This document shows, one piece after another, positions 19,563 to 27,299 of a DNA stretch of 64,000 bases. Where the stretch lies: positions 4,030,001-4,094,000 of the forward strand of contig NZ_KK073874.1 of assembly GCF_000585375.1 (NCBI RefSeq), in the 5' to 3' direction. Origin of the DNA: Cryptosporangium arvum DSM 44712 (GTDB taxonomy: Bacteria; Actinomycetota; Actinomycetes; Mycobacteriales; Cryptosporangiaceae). A program made the position numbers and the translations under genes. Position 1 is the first letter of the stretch, and each line of letters starts with the position of its first letter. The notes beneath the pieces were generated by a model, which had not been told where the DNA came from, searched no databases, and saw nothing but the letters and a program-made list of their open reading frames with translations.

Positions 19563-20518
19563 CGTGCTTTCCTCCGTCGGTCCCAGAGGCCGTTGGCGAC
19601 GATCGCGACGACGAGCACGACGCCGTACACCATCTGCAGCACGAACGACGAGGCCTGGGTGAGCGTCAAGTAGTTCTGGATCAGGAACAGCAGCACCGCG
19701 CCGGCCGCCGCGCCGAGCAGCCCGCCGCGTCCCCCGGCGAGGCTGACGCCGCCGAGCGCGACCGCGGCGATCGCCTGCAGGGTGTACGTGGGGCCGACGG
19801 TGGAGTCGGCGCCACCGAGCACGGCGGTCAGCACCAGCCCCGCGACCCCGGTGAACACGCCGGTGACGAGGTAGGCCAGGAACCGCACCGCGGTCACCGG
19901 CACCCCCGACGCGTACGCGGCCCGGTCGGAGCTGCCGACCGCGCGCAGGTTGCGCCAGTACGCGGTGCGCGTCAGCCCCCACCACACCGCACCGACGCCG
20001 AGAACGACGTACGCGACGTTGGGCAGCGGCCCGTCGGTGCCGGTGAACCACCGCATCCAGCCCGGCAGGAACCCGGTCGGTGCGGCCAGGATCTGGGTCG
20101 CGAGACCGGCGAACACCAGGTAGGTGGCGAGCGTCGCGATGATCGGCGGGATCCGGACGAACGCGACGAGCGCGCCGTTGATGGCGCCCGCGGCCGCGCC
20201 GAGCACCAGCGCCGCCAGCACGATCAGCCACCACACCGACAACTGGTTCGGGATCAGCACCGCGGCGAGGACGACGCTGATCAGCCCGGCCGCGGGGCCG
20301 ACCGACAGGTCCATGCCGCCGCCCCCGCTGAGTACGACCGGCGCCTGGGCCATGCCGAGCAGGATCAGCGGCGAGGCGTAGACGAACACCAGCTTCCAGC
20401 CGCCGTCGAGGAACTGCGGGGACGCCGACGCGGTGATCACCAGCATCAGCATCACCGCGAGCACGGCGGGCACGAAGTACGGGACGCTCCGCCGCGGGGT
20501 CGTGCTGAGCGTGGTCAT
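19559..20518 (-). CDS. RbsC-type ABC permease (second of two)
   Basis: A 319-residue membrane protein with about eight to ten hydrophobic segments and the branched-sugar permease motif GGMDLSVGPAAGLISV near residue 68. Later conserved stretches are VRIPPIIATLATYLVFAGLA and GGVSLAGGRGGLLGAAAGAV. It pairs with the permease at 22011-22997 to form a heteromeric channel, unlike classic ribose systems that use one permease. Its ATG overlaps the ATPase stop by 4 bp and its stop overlaps the nitrilase TTG by 4 bp. Confidence 0.88.
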   Translation of the reverse strand: MTTLSTTPRRSVPYFVPAVLAVMLMLVITASASPQFLDGGWKLVFVYASPLILLGMAQAPVVLSGGGGMDLSVGPAAGLISVVLAAVLIPNQLSVWWLIVLAALVLGAAAGAINGALVAFVRIPPIIATLATYLVFAGLATQILAAPTGFLPGWMRWFTGTDGPLPNVAYVVLGVGAVWWGLTRTAYWRNLRAVGSSDRAAYASGVPVTAVRFLAYLVTGVFTGVAGLVLTAVLGGADSTVGPTYTLQAIAAVALGGVSLAGGRGGLLGAAAGAVLLFLIQNYLTLTQASSFVLQMVYGVVLVVAIVANGLWDRRRKAR

Positions 20519-22005
20519 GGGACCTCCTGTCCGAACATGGCCGCGAGGGCCGCGTCGTGGGTCATCGCGTCGCCGTCGAGCACCGTGGCGACGCGGTGAT
20601 CGGCGCAGACCGCGATCCGGTCGCACACGGCCAGCAGCTCCTCGAGCTCGGTCGAGAGCATCAGCACGGTCATGCCCTCGTCGGTGAGGCGGCGCAGCAG
20701 CGCGTAGAACTCGACCTTCGTGCCGAGATCGACGCCGCGCAGCGGGTCGTTGAGCACCAGCAGGTCGGGTTCGGCCGCCAGCCACCGCCCGACCAGCACC
20801 TTCTGGGCGTTGCCCCCGGACAGCCCGGTGATCGGGTAGCGGGGATCGGACGGATGCACGCCCAGCCCGTCCAGGTGCTCGCGCACGGTCGCCAGCACCT
20901 GACTGCGGCGGAAGAACCCGCGGCGCGCCAGCCGCGGCAGGATCGCCATCGCCAGGTTGTCGGCCACGTCCAGCGTCGGGAACAGGCCTTCTTCCTGACG
21001 CTTGCCCGGCACGTACGCGACGCCCGCGGCGAACGCCGAGCGATGGCTCGTGATCGCCACCCCGTCGGCCGTCCCGACCGTGCCGCCGTGAGGCTTGCGG
21101 AGACCGGCGACGGTCTCGACGAGCGCGCTGCCGCCCTGGCCGTCGAGCCCGGCGACGCCGAGGATCCGGCCGCGGTGCAGTGTCAGGTCGAACGGCTCGG
21201 CGCCGGGCTCGAGGGTGAGGTCCCGCAGAAGGACGAAGTCGTCGCCGCCGGTGCGCGGGGGTCCGCTGCGGGCGGGCGCCGATTGCTCGGCGCGTCCGCT
21301 CATCATCGCCAGCAGCTTCGCCGGCGTCGCCTCCTCGCGGGTCACGGTGCCGACCGTGACGCCGGAGCGCTGGACGGTGGCGCGGTCGATGATCAGCTGC
21401 AGTTCGTCCATGCGGTGGGAGACGAACAGCACGCTGCGGCCATCGGTGGTCTGCTCGTTGACGAGCGCGAACAGGCGGTCGCGGGTGGCCAGGTCGAGCG
21501 CGGAGGTGGCCTCGTCGAGGATCAGCAGCCGCCACGGCCGTACCAGCGCCCGGGCCAGCGTCAGGATCTGCCGTTCGGCCAGGCTCAGGTGGTCGGGGGT
21601 GAGGTCGAGCAACGCCGGGTCGGCGCCGAGCCGCGTCAGGGCGTCGGCGGCCGCGGTGCGCTGGGCGGCGACGCTCCGCCGGCGCCGGAACAGACCGTCG
21701 GTGCCGGCGAACACGTTGTCGAGCGAAGTCAGTTCGTCGGCGACCAGCGTCTCCTGGAACACCGTGACGATGCCGTGGTGCTGCGCGTGGGCGGGGGAGC
21801 GCAGCGTGACCGGGGCGCCGTCGACCTGGACCGAGCCGGCGGTCGGCCGCATGATGCCCGACAGCAGCTTGACCACGGTGCTCTTGCCCGAGCCGTTCTC
21901 ACCGACCAGCGCGTGCACTTCGCCGGGCTCGATGTCGAGCCGACAGTCGGCCAGGGCGACGGTCGCGCCGTAGCGGTGCTGCACACCGCTCAGAGACACC
22001 AGCAT
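20515..22005 (-). CDS. RbsA-type duplicated ABC ATPase
   Basis: A 496-residue tandem ATP-binding protein of a carbohydrate-uptake-type (CUT2) importer. The first half has Walker A GENGSGKST (near residue 35), a degenerate signature LSLAERQ and Walker B LLILDEATSALD. The second half lacks an orthodox Walker A (GLDGQGGSA) but keeps signature LSGGNAQKV and LLVLNDPLRGVD, as usual for RbsA-like proteins. The ATG at 22005 is chosen; an in-frame GTG at 22014 overlapping the upstream permease stop (GTGA) is equally possible. The transported solute is unknown. Confidence 0.88.
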   Translation of the reverse strand: MLVSLSGVQHRYGATVALADCRLDIEPGEVHALVGENGSGKSTVVKLLSGIMRPTAGSVQVDGAPVTLRSPAHAQHHGIVTVFQETLVADELTSLDNVFAGTDGLFRRRRSVAAQRTAAADALTRLGADPALLDLTPDHLSLAERQILTLARALVRPWRLLILDEATSALDLATRDRLFALVNEQTTDGRSVLFVSHRMDELQLIIDRATVQRSGVTVGTVTREEATPAKLLAMMSGRAEQSAPARSGPPRTGGDDFVLLRDLTLEPGAEPFDLTLHRGRILGVAGLDGQGGSALVETVAGLRKPHGGTVGTADGVAITSHRSAFAAGVAYVPGKRQEEGLFPTLDVADNLAMAILPRLARRGFFRRSQVLATVREHLDGLGVHPSDPRYPITGLSGGNAQKVLVGRWLAAEPDLLVLNDPLRGVDLGTKVEFYALLRRLTDEGMTVLMLSTELEELLAVCDRIAVCADHRVATVLDGDAMTHDAALAAMFGQEVP

Positions 22006-22010
22006 GGCGC

Positions 22011-22997
22011 TCACAACCTTTGTGCGACGTGCCGGTCGCGGCCGTAGACGGTGATCAGGGCGAGGATCGCCAGGCCGAGCAGCACCTGCTGCATGGTGGC
22101 GCCGATGCCCACGCCGATCAGCAGCGTGGTGAATTCGGTGGTGACCAGGACGCCGGCGATCGTGCGGGCGTAGCTGCCCGCGCCTCCCAGCAGTGACGTG
22201 CCGCCGACGACCACCGCGGTGATCGTCGAGAACAAGTACGAGGAGCCGATGCCGACCGACGCGCCGCCGCTGGAGCCGGCCAGCAGGGTGCCGGTGGCGG
22301 CCGCGCACAGGGCGCTGACCACGTAGACGGTGATCTGCACGCGGACCGGGCGCACGAACGCCAGCCGCGCGGCGCGGGTGTTGGCCCCCACGGCGTAGAG
22401 GTGCCGGCCGAACACCGCGCGGCGTTCCACCCACAGCACGAGGCCCGCGATGACGATCCAGGCCAGCACCGCGAACGGGATCGGCAGCGGACCGGCCGTG
22501 CCGACCGGCGACACCGCGTCGGTCAGCGCGGCGGGCACCGCGCCACCGGTGTTGCCGCCGGTGGCCACCAGCACCGCGCCGGTGACGACCGAACCGACGC
22601 CGAGCGTCACCACCAGTGGGTGCAGGCCGAGGCTGCCGGCCAGCGCGCCGTTGAGCAGGCCGGTGGCCACGGCGACGGCCACGATCACCGCGAGCGCGGC
22701 CCCGAAGCTCCAGCCGCGCGAATACAGCGTGGTCAGCAGCACGTTGGCCATGCCGATCGTGGCCGGGATCGACAGGTCGATGCCGCCGATCATGACCGCC
22801 CAGGTCTGCCCGACCGCGGCGATGCCCAGCAGCGCGGCCAGTACCAGCAGCGACATCACGCCGGTGCGGGAGAGCACCTCGGGCAGCACGGCCACCAGGA
22901 CGACGAACATCGCGACCGGAGCGACGTAGACGAGCCGGACCAGCAGGTGCGGGAGCCTCGCCGCGACGGGCGCGCGGGCCGCTTGGGTGGTGGACAT
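22011..22997 (-). CDS. RbsC-type ABC permease (first of two)
   Basis: A 328-residue permease with multiple transmembrane helices and the family motif GGIDLSIPATIGMANVL near residue 90. GLHPLVVTLGVGSVVTGAVL and VVVGGTSLLGGAGSYARTIAG are further conserved blocks. The ATG at 22997 is preceded by AGGAGA. It follows the binding-protein gene by 56 bp and is coupled to the ATPase gene. With the second permease it forms the membrane part of the importer. Confidence 0.88.
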   Translation of the reverse strand: MSTTQAARAPVAARLPHLLVRLVYVAPVAMFVVLVAVLPEVLSRTGVMSLLVLAALLGIAAVGQTWAVMIGGIDLSIPATIGMANVLLTTLYSRGWSFGAALAVIVAVAVATGLLNGALAGSLGLHPLVVTLGVGSVVTGAVLVATGGNTGGAVPAALTDAVSPVGTAGPLPIPFAVLAWIVIAGLVLWVERRAVFGRHLYAVGANTRAARLAFVRPVRVQITVYVVSALCAAATGTLLAGSSGGASVGIGSSYLFSTITAVVVGGTSLLGGAGSYARTIAGVLVTTEFTTLLIGVGIGATMQQVLLGLAILALITVYGRDRHVAQRL

Positions 22998-23053
22998 CGT
23001 TCTCCTGGGGGAGCGAGCCCGGCCGGCACGTACCCGCGCCGGCCGGGCGGGGA

Positions 23054-24319
23054 TCACTTGATCGGGAGGGCGCCGAGACCGGCCGTGAAGGTGGCCGGCT
23101 TCGCGTCGCCGGTGAACAGCGCGTCGTAGTAGCTGTCCGGCACCGACTCACCGTCGAGCGGCTGAGCGTTGCAGCCGCTGTTGAGCGTCATCTGCGGCTT
23201 GTAGTACTGCGTGAAGTTGCTCGCGTTGATCTCCGGCAGCGGGTACAGCAGCGTGTTCACCGTCGACTTCTGGCCCGCCAGCAGCCGCAGCGCCACCTTG
23301 AACGCCTCGACGACACCCTGGCCGCCGCCCTGCGTGAAACCGATCGACTCCTTGCCGGTCCGCTTCCAGCTGGCCAGCCACGCGCAGCCGCCCTCGAACC
23401 CGGAGACGTACGGCAGCGTGCGCCCGGCCTGCTGGAACGCCTCGGTGACGGCGACCGCGCAGACGCCGCCGTCCCACACCCCGGCGACCTCACCGGCGTG
23501 CGTGCTCAGGTAGCTGAGCATCTGTGACTTGATCGTCGAGGGCGTCCACTCACCGGTGACGCGGTCGACCTTCAGCCCGGCCTTCTGGAAGACGGCGGCC
23601 GCGGCGGCCTGCCGGGCCTCGGCGGCGGCGACGCCGGGAATTCCGTCGCACATCACGACCGTGCCCTTGCCGCCGCTCTTCCGCACCAGCCACTCCGCGG
23701 CCTTCGCGCCGGTGGCGTACTGGGCGAAGTCCGACTGGATCACGTTCGTGCACTCGGTGCCGGTCTGCATCACGACGACCAGCGCACCGGCCTTGTTCGC
23801 GTTGTCGAAGGCGTTGCACATGCCCACCGACGGCGGCTGCATCGCGAAGATGACCTGGCAGCCCTGCTGCACCATCGTGGTGACCTGCGTGGCCTGCACG
23901 CTCGCGTTGTTGTTCGCGTCGGCGACCACCAGGTCACCGTCGACCAGGTTCTGGGTCTGGAGTTGCGCGACGATGTTCCGCGCGACGGTCAGCCCCTCGG
24001 CGCGCCACGAGTTGCCCTGGTAGGCGCTGGAGTAGCAGAACTTCCACGGCGCCTTCGGCGGCGTCCAGTTCGCGTAGGGGCTCGGGCCCAGGCGGGTGGA
24101 GTGCCAGAAACCGTCGTACGAGTCCTTCACCGACGCCGGTAGCGCGGCCAGCGCGTCGGTCTCGGTCGTCGTCGCGTCCTTGCCGGTGCGCAGGGCGGTG
24201 TAGCCGCCGGTCGTGCTGTCGGTGCCACCGGGCTCCTCGGCCGACAGACCACCGCACGCGGTGAGCACGCTGATCGCTAATCCGATTGCCACCAGGGCCA
24301 GTGCTCTCGGTCTGTACAC
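23054..24319 (-). CDS. ABC importer substrate-binding lipoprotein (RbsB-related)
   Basis: A 421-residue solute-binding lipoprotein. A hydrophobic signal ends in the lipobox VLTACGG, and the mature protein has the two-lobed layout with FCYSSAYQGNSWRAEGLTVARN at its start (about residues 100-120). It is larger than ordinary RbsB. The GTG at 24319 is chosen because AGGAG lies 5 bp upstream and the signal peptide starts there; a longer frame reaches 24382. It is the first gene of the importer-nitrilase-cyclase operon and divergent from a GntR regulator, with a candidate operator between them. Confidence 0.85.
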   Translation of the reverse strand: MYRPRALALVAIGLAISVLTACGGLSAEEPGGTDSTTGGYTALRTGKDATTTETDALAALPASVKDSYDGFWHSTRLGPSPYANWTPPKAPWKFCYSSAYQGNSWRAEGLTVARNIVAQLQTQNLVDGDLVVADANNNASVQATQVTTMVQQGCQVIFAMQPPSVGMCNAFDNANKAGALVVVMQTGTECTNVIQSDFAQYATGAKAAEWLVRKSGGKGTVVMCDGIPGVAAAEARQAAAAAVFQKAGLKVDRVTGEWTPSTIKSQMLSYLSTHAGEVAGVWDGGVCAVAVTEAFQQAGRTLPYVSGFEGGCAWLASWKRTGKESIGFTQGGGQGVVEAFKVALRLLAGQKSTVNTLLYPLPEINASNFTQYYKPQMTLNSGCNAQPLDGESVPDSYYDALFTGDAKPATFTAGLGALPIK

Positions 24320-24379
24320 GGGAGCTCCTCTCACAGTGTCGAAAGTCCCCGGATTCGCGTCGGGCTCCGGCTGGTGTGC

Positions 24380-24397
24380 CATGTAACATGCAACATG
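24380..24397. promoter_or_regulatory. Candidate GntR operator
   Basis: CATGTAACATGCAACATG is an AT-richer dyad-like element with three CATG/ACATG units in an otherwise very GC-rich gap. It sits between gntR (start 24467) and the binding-protein gene (start 24319), where a FadR-type regulator would be expected to control both. Confidence 0.5.
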
Positions 24398-24466
24398 GAA
24401 CAGGCGTCAAGAGCGGACTGCGCAGGTAGTGCATGCTTGACGCGTTCCCTGGTCGATCGGAGGCGA

Positions 24467-25168
24467 ATGAAACCCCTGCGCGAGGGCTCGATGACCGAGC
24501 GGGCCGCCGCGGCGCTGCGCACGAGCATCCTCAACGGTGAGCTCGAGCCCAACGTCCTGCACGCCACCCACACGGTGGCCGACCAGCTCGGTGTCTCCCG
24601 CACCCCCGTGCGCGAAGCGCTGATGCAGCTGGCCAGCGAAGGGCTCGTGCGGGTTCAGCGCAACCGCGGGTTCGTCGTCCTGCGCCACTCGCCGCAGGAC
24701 CTGCGGGAGATCTTCTCGCTGCGCATCCTGCTCGAGGTCCCCGCGACCCGGGTCTCGGCCACCATCGCCGGCCCCGCCGACATCGCGCGGCTCGAGGCCG
24801 ACGTCGAACGCATGCGTGAGGCGATGGACGACGCGGAGAAGTTCCTGCGCGCCGACCGGCAGTTCCACCGCTCGCTCCTGGCGATCGGCGGCAACGAGCG
24901 GCTGGTCGACTTCGTCGACAACCTGCGCAACATCGTGCTGACGAGCGGGGTGTCGACGGCGAACCGCTCCGAGTCGATCGAGGAGATCCTGGAGCCGCAC
25001 GTCGAGCTGCTGGAGCTGGTGCGGCGCAACGACGCGGTGAGCGCCGCCGCGTCGATGAGCAGGCACTTGATGAGCACGGGCGTGAAACTCATCGCCCAGG
25101 AATTCGGCCCCGACACGGCCGACGAGTTCCGCCGGACCGTGTCGATGCTCGTGCCCGGCCCGAGCTGA
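24467..25168 (+). CDS. GntR-family (FadR subfamily) regulator
   Basis: A 233-residue regulator with an N-terminal winged helix-turn-helix (about 12-72, ADQLGVSRTPVREALMQLASEGLV) and an all-helical FCD effector domain (about 80-215). The FCD metal/ligand residues look present: Asp in RADRQFHRSLL with its His, then HVELLELVRRND and a final His in SRHLMS. The effector is probably a carboxylate or the compound handled by the divergent operon. ATG 24467 has CGGAGG 4 bp upstream; a longer frame from 24374 would cover the operator and is rejected. Confidence 0.88.
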   Translation: MKPLREGSMTERAAAALRTSILNGELEPNVLHATHTVADQLGVSRTPVREALMQLASEGLVRVQRNRGFVVLRHSPQDLREIFSLRILLEVPATRVSATIAGPADIARLEADVERMREAMDDAEKFLRADRQFHRSLLAIGGNERLVDFVDNLRNIVLTSGVSTANRSESIEEILEPHVELLELVRRNDAVSAAASMSRHLMSTGVKLIAQEFGPDTADEFRRTVSMLVPGPS

Positions 25169-25305
25169 CCAGCGGACAGGTCGAATGCGTCGAAGAGCCG
25201 CCGCTCGATCGGCGCGAGAGCACGAGCGCCCGGTCCGCGGCCCTTCGCGGCCGAGTTCGGGAACACCGACATACCGTTGTCGCGTCGGCGTTCGAGTGTG
25301 GGGGC

Positions 25306-25704
25306 ATGACCGAGAGCACCAACCTCACGACCAGCTCCACCGCCCGGCACTCGCTCGACCTGTGGCTGACGATGTGGAACACCGACGGCGAGATCGCGCG
25401 GCAGATCTGCGCCGACGACTTCCGGATCCACTTCGCGGTGACCGAGCGTGACGGGTCGACCCCCGCCGACGACATCCGCACCGCTGAAGACTTCGTGATC
25501 TACCTCGACTGGTGGCACGAGCAGAACCCGGGTGTCGTCTTCACCAGGATCGACGACGCGATCGACGGCGATCACGGCCGGCTGCTGTGGGACGTCGAGG
25601 CGGACGGCACTCTGGCGGGCGGCGTCGACGTGTTCGACTTCGCCGAGGACGGCCGGGTCCGGCGGGTCTGGTCCGTCGGTGGACAGCGGAGCATGCGCAG
25701 CTGA
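25306..25704 (+). CDS. SnoaL/NTF2-like protein
   Basis: A 132-residue cone-shaped-fold protein (HSLDLWLTMWNTDGEIARQICADDFRIHF at the start, then FVIYLDWWHEQNPG and GGVDVFDFAEDGRVRRVWSVGGQRSM at the end). Members include small isomerases, hydrolases and proteins without enzymatic activity, so function cannot be assigned. It stands 37 bp upstream of a WYL-domain regulator and may be co-transcribed with it. The ATG at 25306 follows GTGGGGGC. Confidence 0.75.
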   Translation: MTESTNLTTSSTARHSLDLWLTMWNTDGEIARQICADDFRIHFAVTERDGSTPADDIRTAEDFVIYLDWWHEQNPGVVFTRIDDAIDGDHGRLLWDVEADGTLAGGVDVFDFAEDGRVRRVWSVGGQRSMRS

Positions 25705-25741
25705 CGGAGGGCGCACGAATTCTCCCTGCCAGACTCGAGGC

Positions 25742-26458
25742 ATGAAGAGAGCCGAGCGGCAGTACGCCCTGGTCGACCTGCTCCGCGGAGCACGTCGGCC
25801 CTGGTCCGCCGCTCGGCTCGCCGACGAGTTCGGGGTGTCCTCGCGCACCATCGAACGGGACATCGGATCGCTGCAGCTCGCCGGGGTCCCCATCTACGCC
25901 GACCACGGCGCGGCGGGCGGCTACTCGATCCTCCGGGAGTACTCGCTGCCACCGCTGAACCTGTCCGCCACCGAGTCGCTGGCCGTGCTGGCCGGGCTCG
26001 CGCTCCTCGACTCCTCGCCGTACCAGGGGGCCGCCCGGCGCGCACGCGCCAAGATCGCCGCCGTCATGGACGAAGACCATCGCGCGCCCGTGCAGGAGCT
26101 GCTCGGGCGGATGCGGGTCATCGACGCCGTCACCCCCGGTGACGACGGGGTGCCGCTCGGGATGCTCGCCGACGTGATCGCGGCCCGGCGGGTGGTGCGG
26201 CTCGCCTATCTGGGGGAGAACGCGGACGGTGGCCCGGACCGCGCCACCACCACCGTCCGCGACGTCGAGACGCTGGGCCTCCTCCGCGCGGGCGACGCGT
26301 GGCTGCTCACCGGGTGGTGCCGGCTCCGGGAGGCGATCCGCGGCTTCCGCATCGAGCGGATCACCCGGCTCGAGATCCTCGCGGAGGTGCCGCCGGCCCG
26401 CGACCCGGCGCTCCTCGAGGCCGACCTCGCGCGCTGGCCGACGCGGCGCCTCGCCTGA
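25742..26458 (+). CDS. YafY-type HTH and WYL-domain regulator
   Basis: This 238-residue protein has an N-terminal DeoR-type helix-turn-helix (AARLADEFGVSSRTIERDIGSL, about residues 22-43) followed by AAGGYSILREYSLPPLNLSATE, the standard YafY linker. A WYL domain follows (about 140-225), containing RRVVRLAY and FRIERITRLEI; the WYL tripeptide itself reads WLL here. It is shorter than the usual 310-330 residues because the WCX extension is missing. WYL regulators sense small ligands or nucleic-acid damage products. The gene ends inside a tandem repeat (26444-26508). Confidence 0.82.
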   Translation: MKRAERQYALVDLLRGARRPWSAARLADEFGVSSRTIERDIGSLQLAGVPIYADHGAAGGYSILREYSLPPLNLSATESLAVLAGLALLDSSPYQGAARRARAKIAAVMDEDHRAPVQELLGRMRVIDAVTPGDDGVPLGMLADVIAARRVVRLAYLGENADGGPDRATTTVRDVETLGLLRAGDAWLLTGWCRLREAIRGFRIERITRLEILAEVPPARDPALLEADLARWPTRRLA

Positions 26459-26508
26459 TTCCCCCGGCTCCACGGCGCCTCGCCTGAATCCTCCGGCTCC
26501 ACGGCGCC
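26444..26508. repeat. 29-bp tandem repeat (2.2 copies) at a gene end
   Basis: Units start at 26444 and 26473 with two mismatches, and a third partial unit (CGGCGCC) starts at 26502. The first unit contains the stop codon of the WYL regulator gene, so the duplication left a second in-frame copy of the protein end beyond the stop. Confidence 0.75.
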
Positions 26509-26541
26509 CGTGCGGTCGAACGCCTCCTGCGGCGCTGACGG

Positions 26542-27144
26542 TCAGGCGCCGGGCGACGGCTCGCCGACCTGATGCGAGCCCGCCTCGCGGGGGGTTCGCA
26601 CTGGCCAGGTCGCGGCGTCGGCCAGGCGGGCGAGGGCACGCAGGCGGAGCGCGACGCGGAGAAGGCCGTACCCGAGGGGCGCTCCCAGGACATTGGCCAG
26701 CAGGTCGTTGACGTCGACCGCATGGCCGGCGTGGAACACGACGTCGGCGACGAACTGCAGCAGCTCGATCGTGAGACTGGCGAGAACCCCGGCGAGCAGG
26801 ACCCGGCCGACCGAGCCGACCCGCGCGACGAGGGGGAGCAGGACACCGAGCGGGACGAACAGCACCACGTTCTGCAGCACGTCGTGCCACTCGGCGTGGA
26901 CCAGCGGGGTGAGGTTGACAAACCACTGCCACGCCACGTGGTAGTCGGGCTCGCCGAGCGGGACCGGCAGGAGGGTCGCGGCGAGCACGGCGGTGGCGTA
27001 GACGCAGAACGTGACGACTACGAGGACGCGCGGCCAGGTCAGCGCCGCGCGGCGACGCAGTCGCCACAGCAGTGCCGCGATCGCCGCCGCCGCGAGCGGC
27101 AGGGCCACGGACAGCCGGGAGATCTCGTCGTACGGAGCGGGCAT
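26542..27144 (-). CDS. VanZ-family membrane protein
   Basis: A 200-residue protein with about five hydrophobic helices and VanZ-family landmarks: LLPVPLGEPDYH, NLTPLVHAEWHDVLQNVVLFVPLGVLLPL (NxxPF-like and N(I/V)xLFxPxG core, about residues 75-105), then ASLTIELLQFVADVVFHAGHAVDVNDLLANVLGAPLGY (SxxIEXXQ...R..D..D...N..G). The Glu, Asp and Asn of this core are intact. VanZ proteins confer low-level glycopeptide tolerance in enterococci, but most actinobacterial members have no known role. Start ATG 27144 is chosen over a longer N-terminal frame. Confidence 0.82.
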   Translation of the reverse strand: MPAPYDEISRLSVALPLAAAAIAALLWRLRRRAALTWPRVLVVVTFCVYATAVLAATLLPVPLGEPDYHVAWQWFVNLTPLVHAEWHDVLQNVVLFVPLGVLLPLVARVGSVGRVLLAGVLASLTIELLQFVADVVFHAGHAVDVNDLLANVLGAPLGYGLLRVALRLRALARLADAATWPVRTPREAGSHQVGEPSPGA

Positions 27145-27214
27145 CGGGCGGAGTCTCCTCGGGCAGCGTCGGGCGTAGCGCACCCAAAGATTTCACGACG
27201 CCGTCACCGAAACC

Positions 27215-27243
27215 TTGACCACATCCGCATCGCTGGCTAGCTT
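27215..27243 (+). promoter_or_regulatory. Likely sigma-A-type promoter of the ROK gene/sugar operon
   Basis: TTGACC (27215-27220), a 17-bp spacer and TAGCTT (27238-27243) form a good -35/-10 pair. The predicted transcription start (about 27250) coincides with the left arm of the operator at 27250-27274. Confidence 0.55.
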
Positions 27244-27249
27244 CCTCGA

Positions 27250-27274
27250 ATCGATAAGAAAGTTTCCAATCGAT
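27250..27274. promoter_or_regulatory. Candidate ROK operator
   Basis: ATCGAT at 27250-27255 and 27269-27274 flank AAGAAAGTTTCCA. The AT-rich core with GAAA/TTTC symmetry resembles NagC/Mlc-type sites and overlaps the predicted transcription start, so repression of the downstream gene cluster is plausible. Confidence 0.5.
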
Positions 27275-27299
27275 CCGAGCCCAGGAAGGCCAGCCCCCG

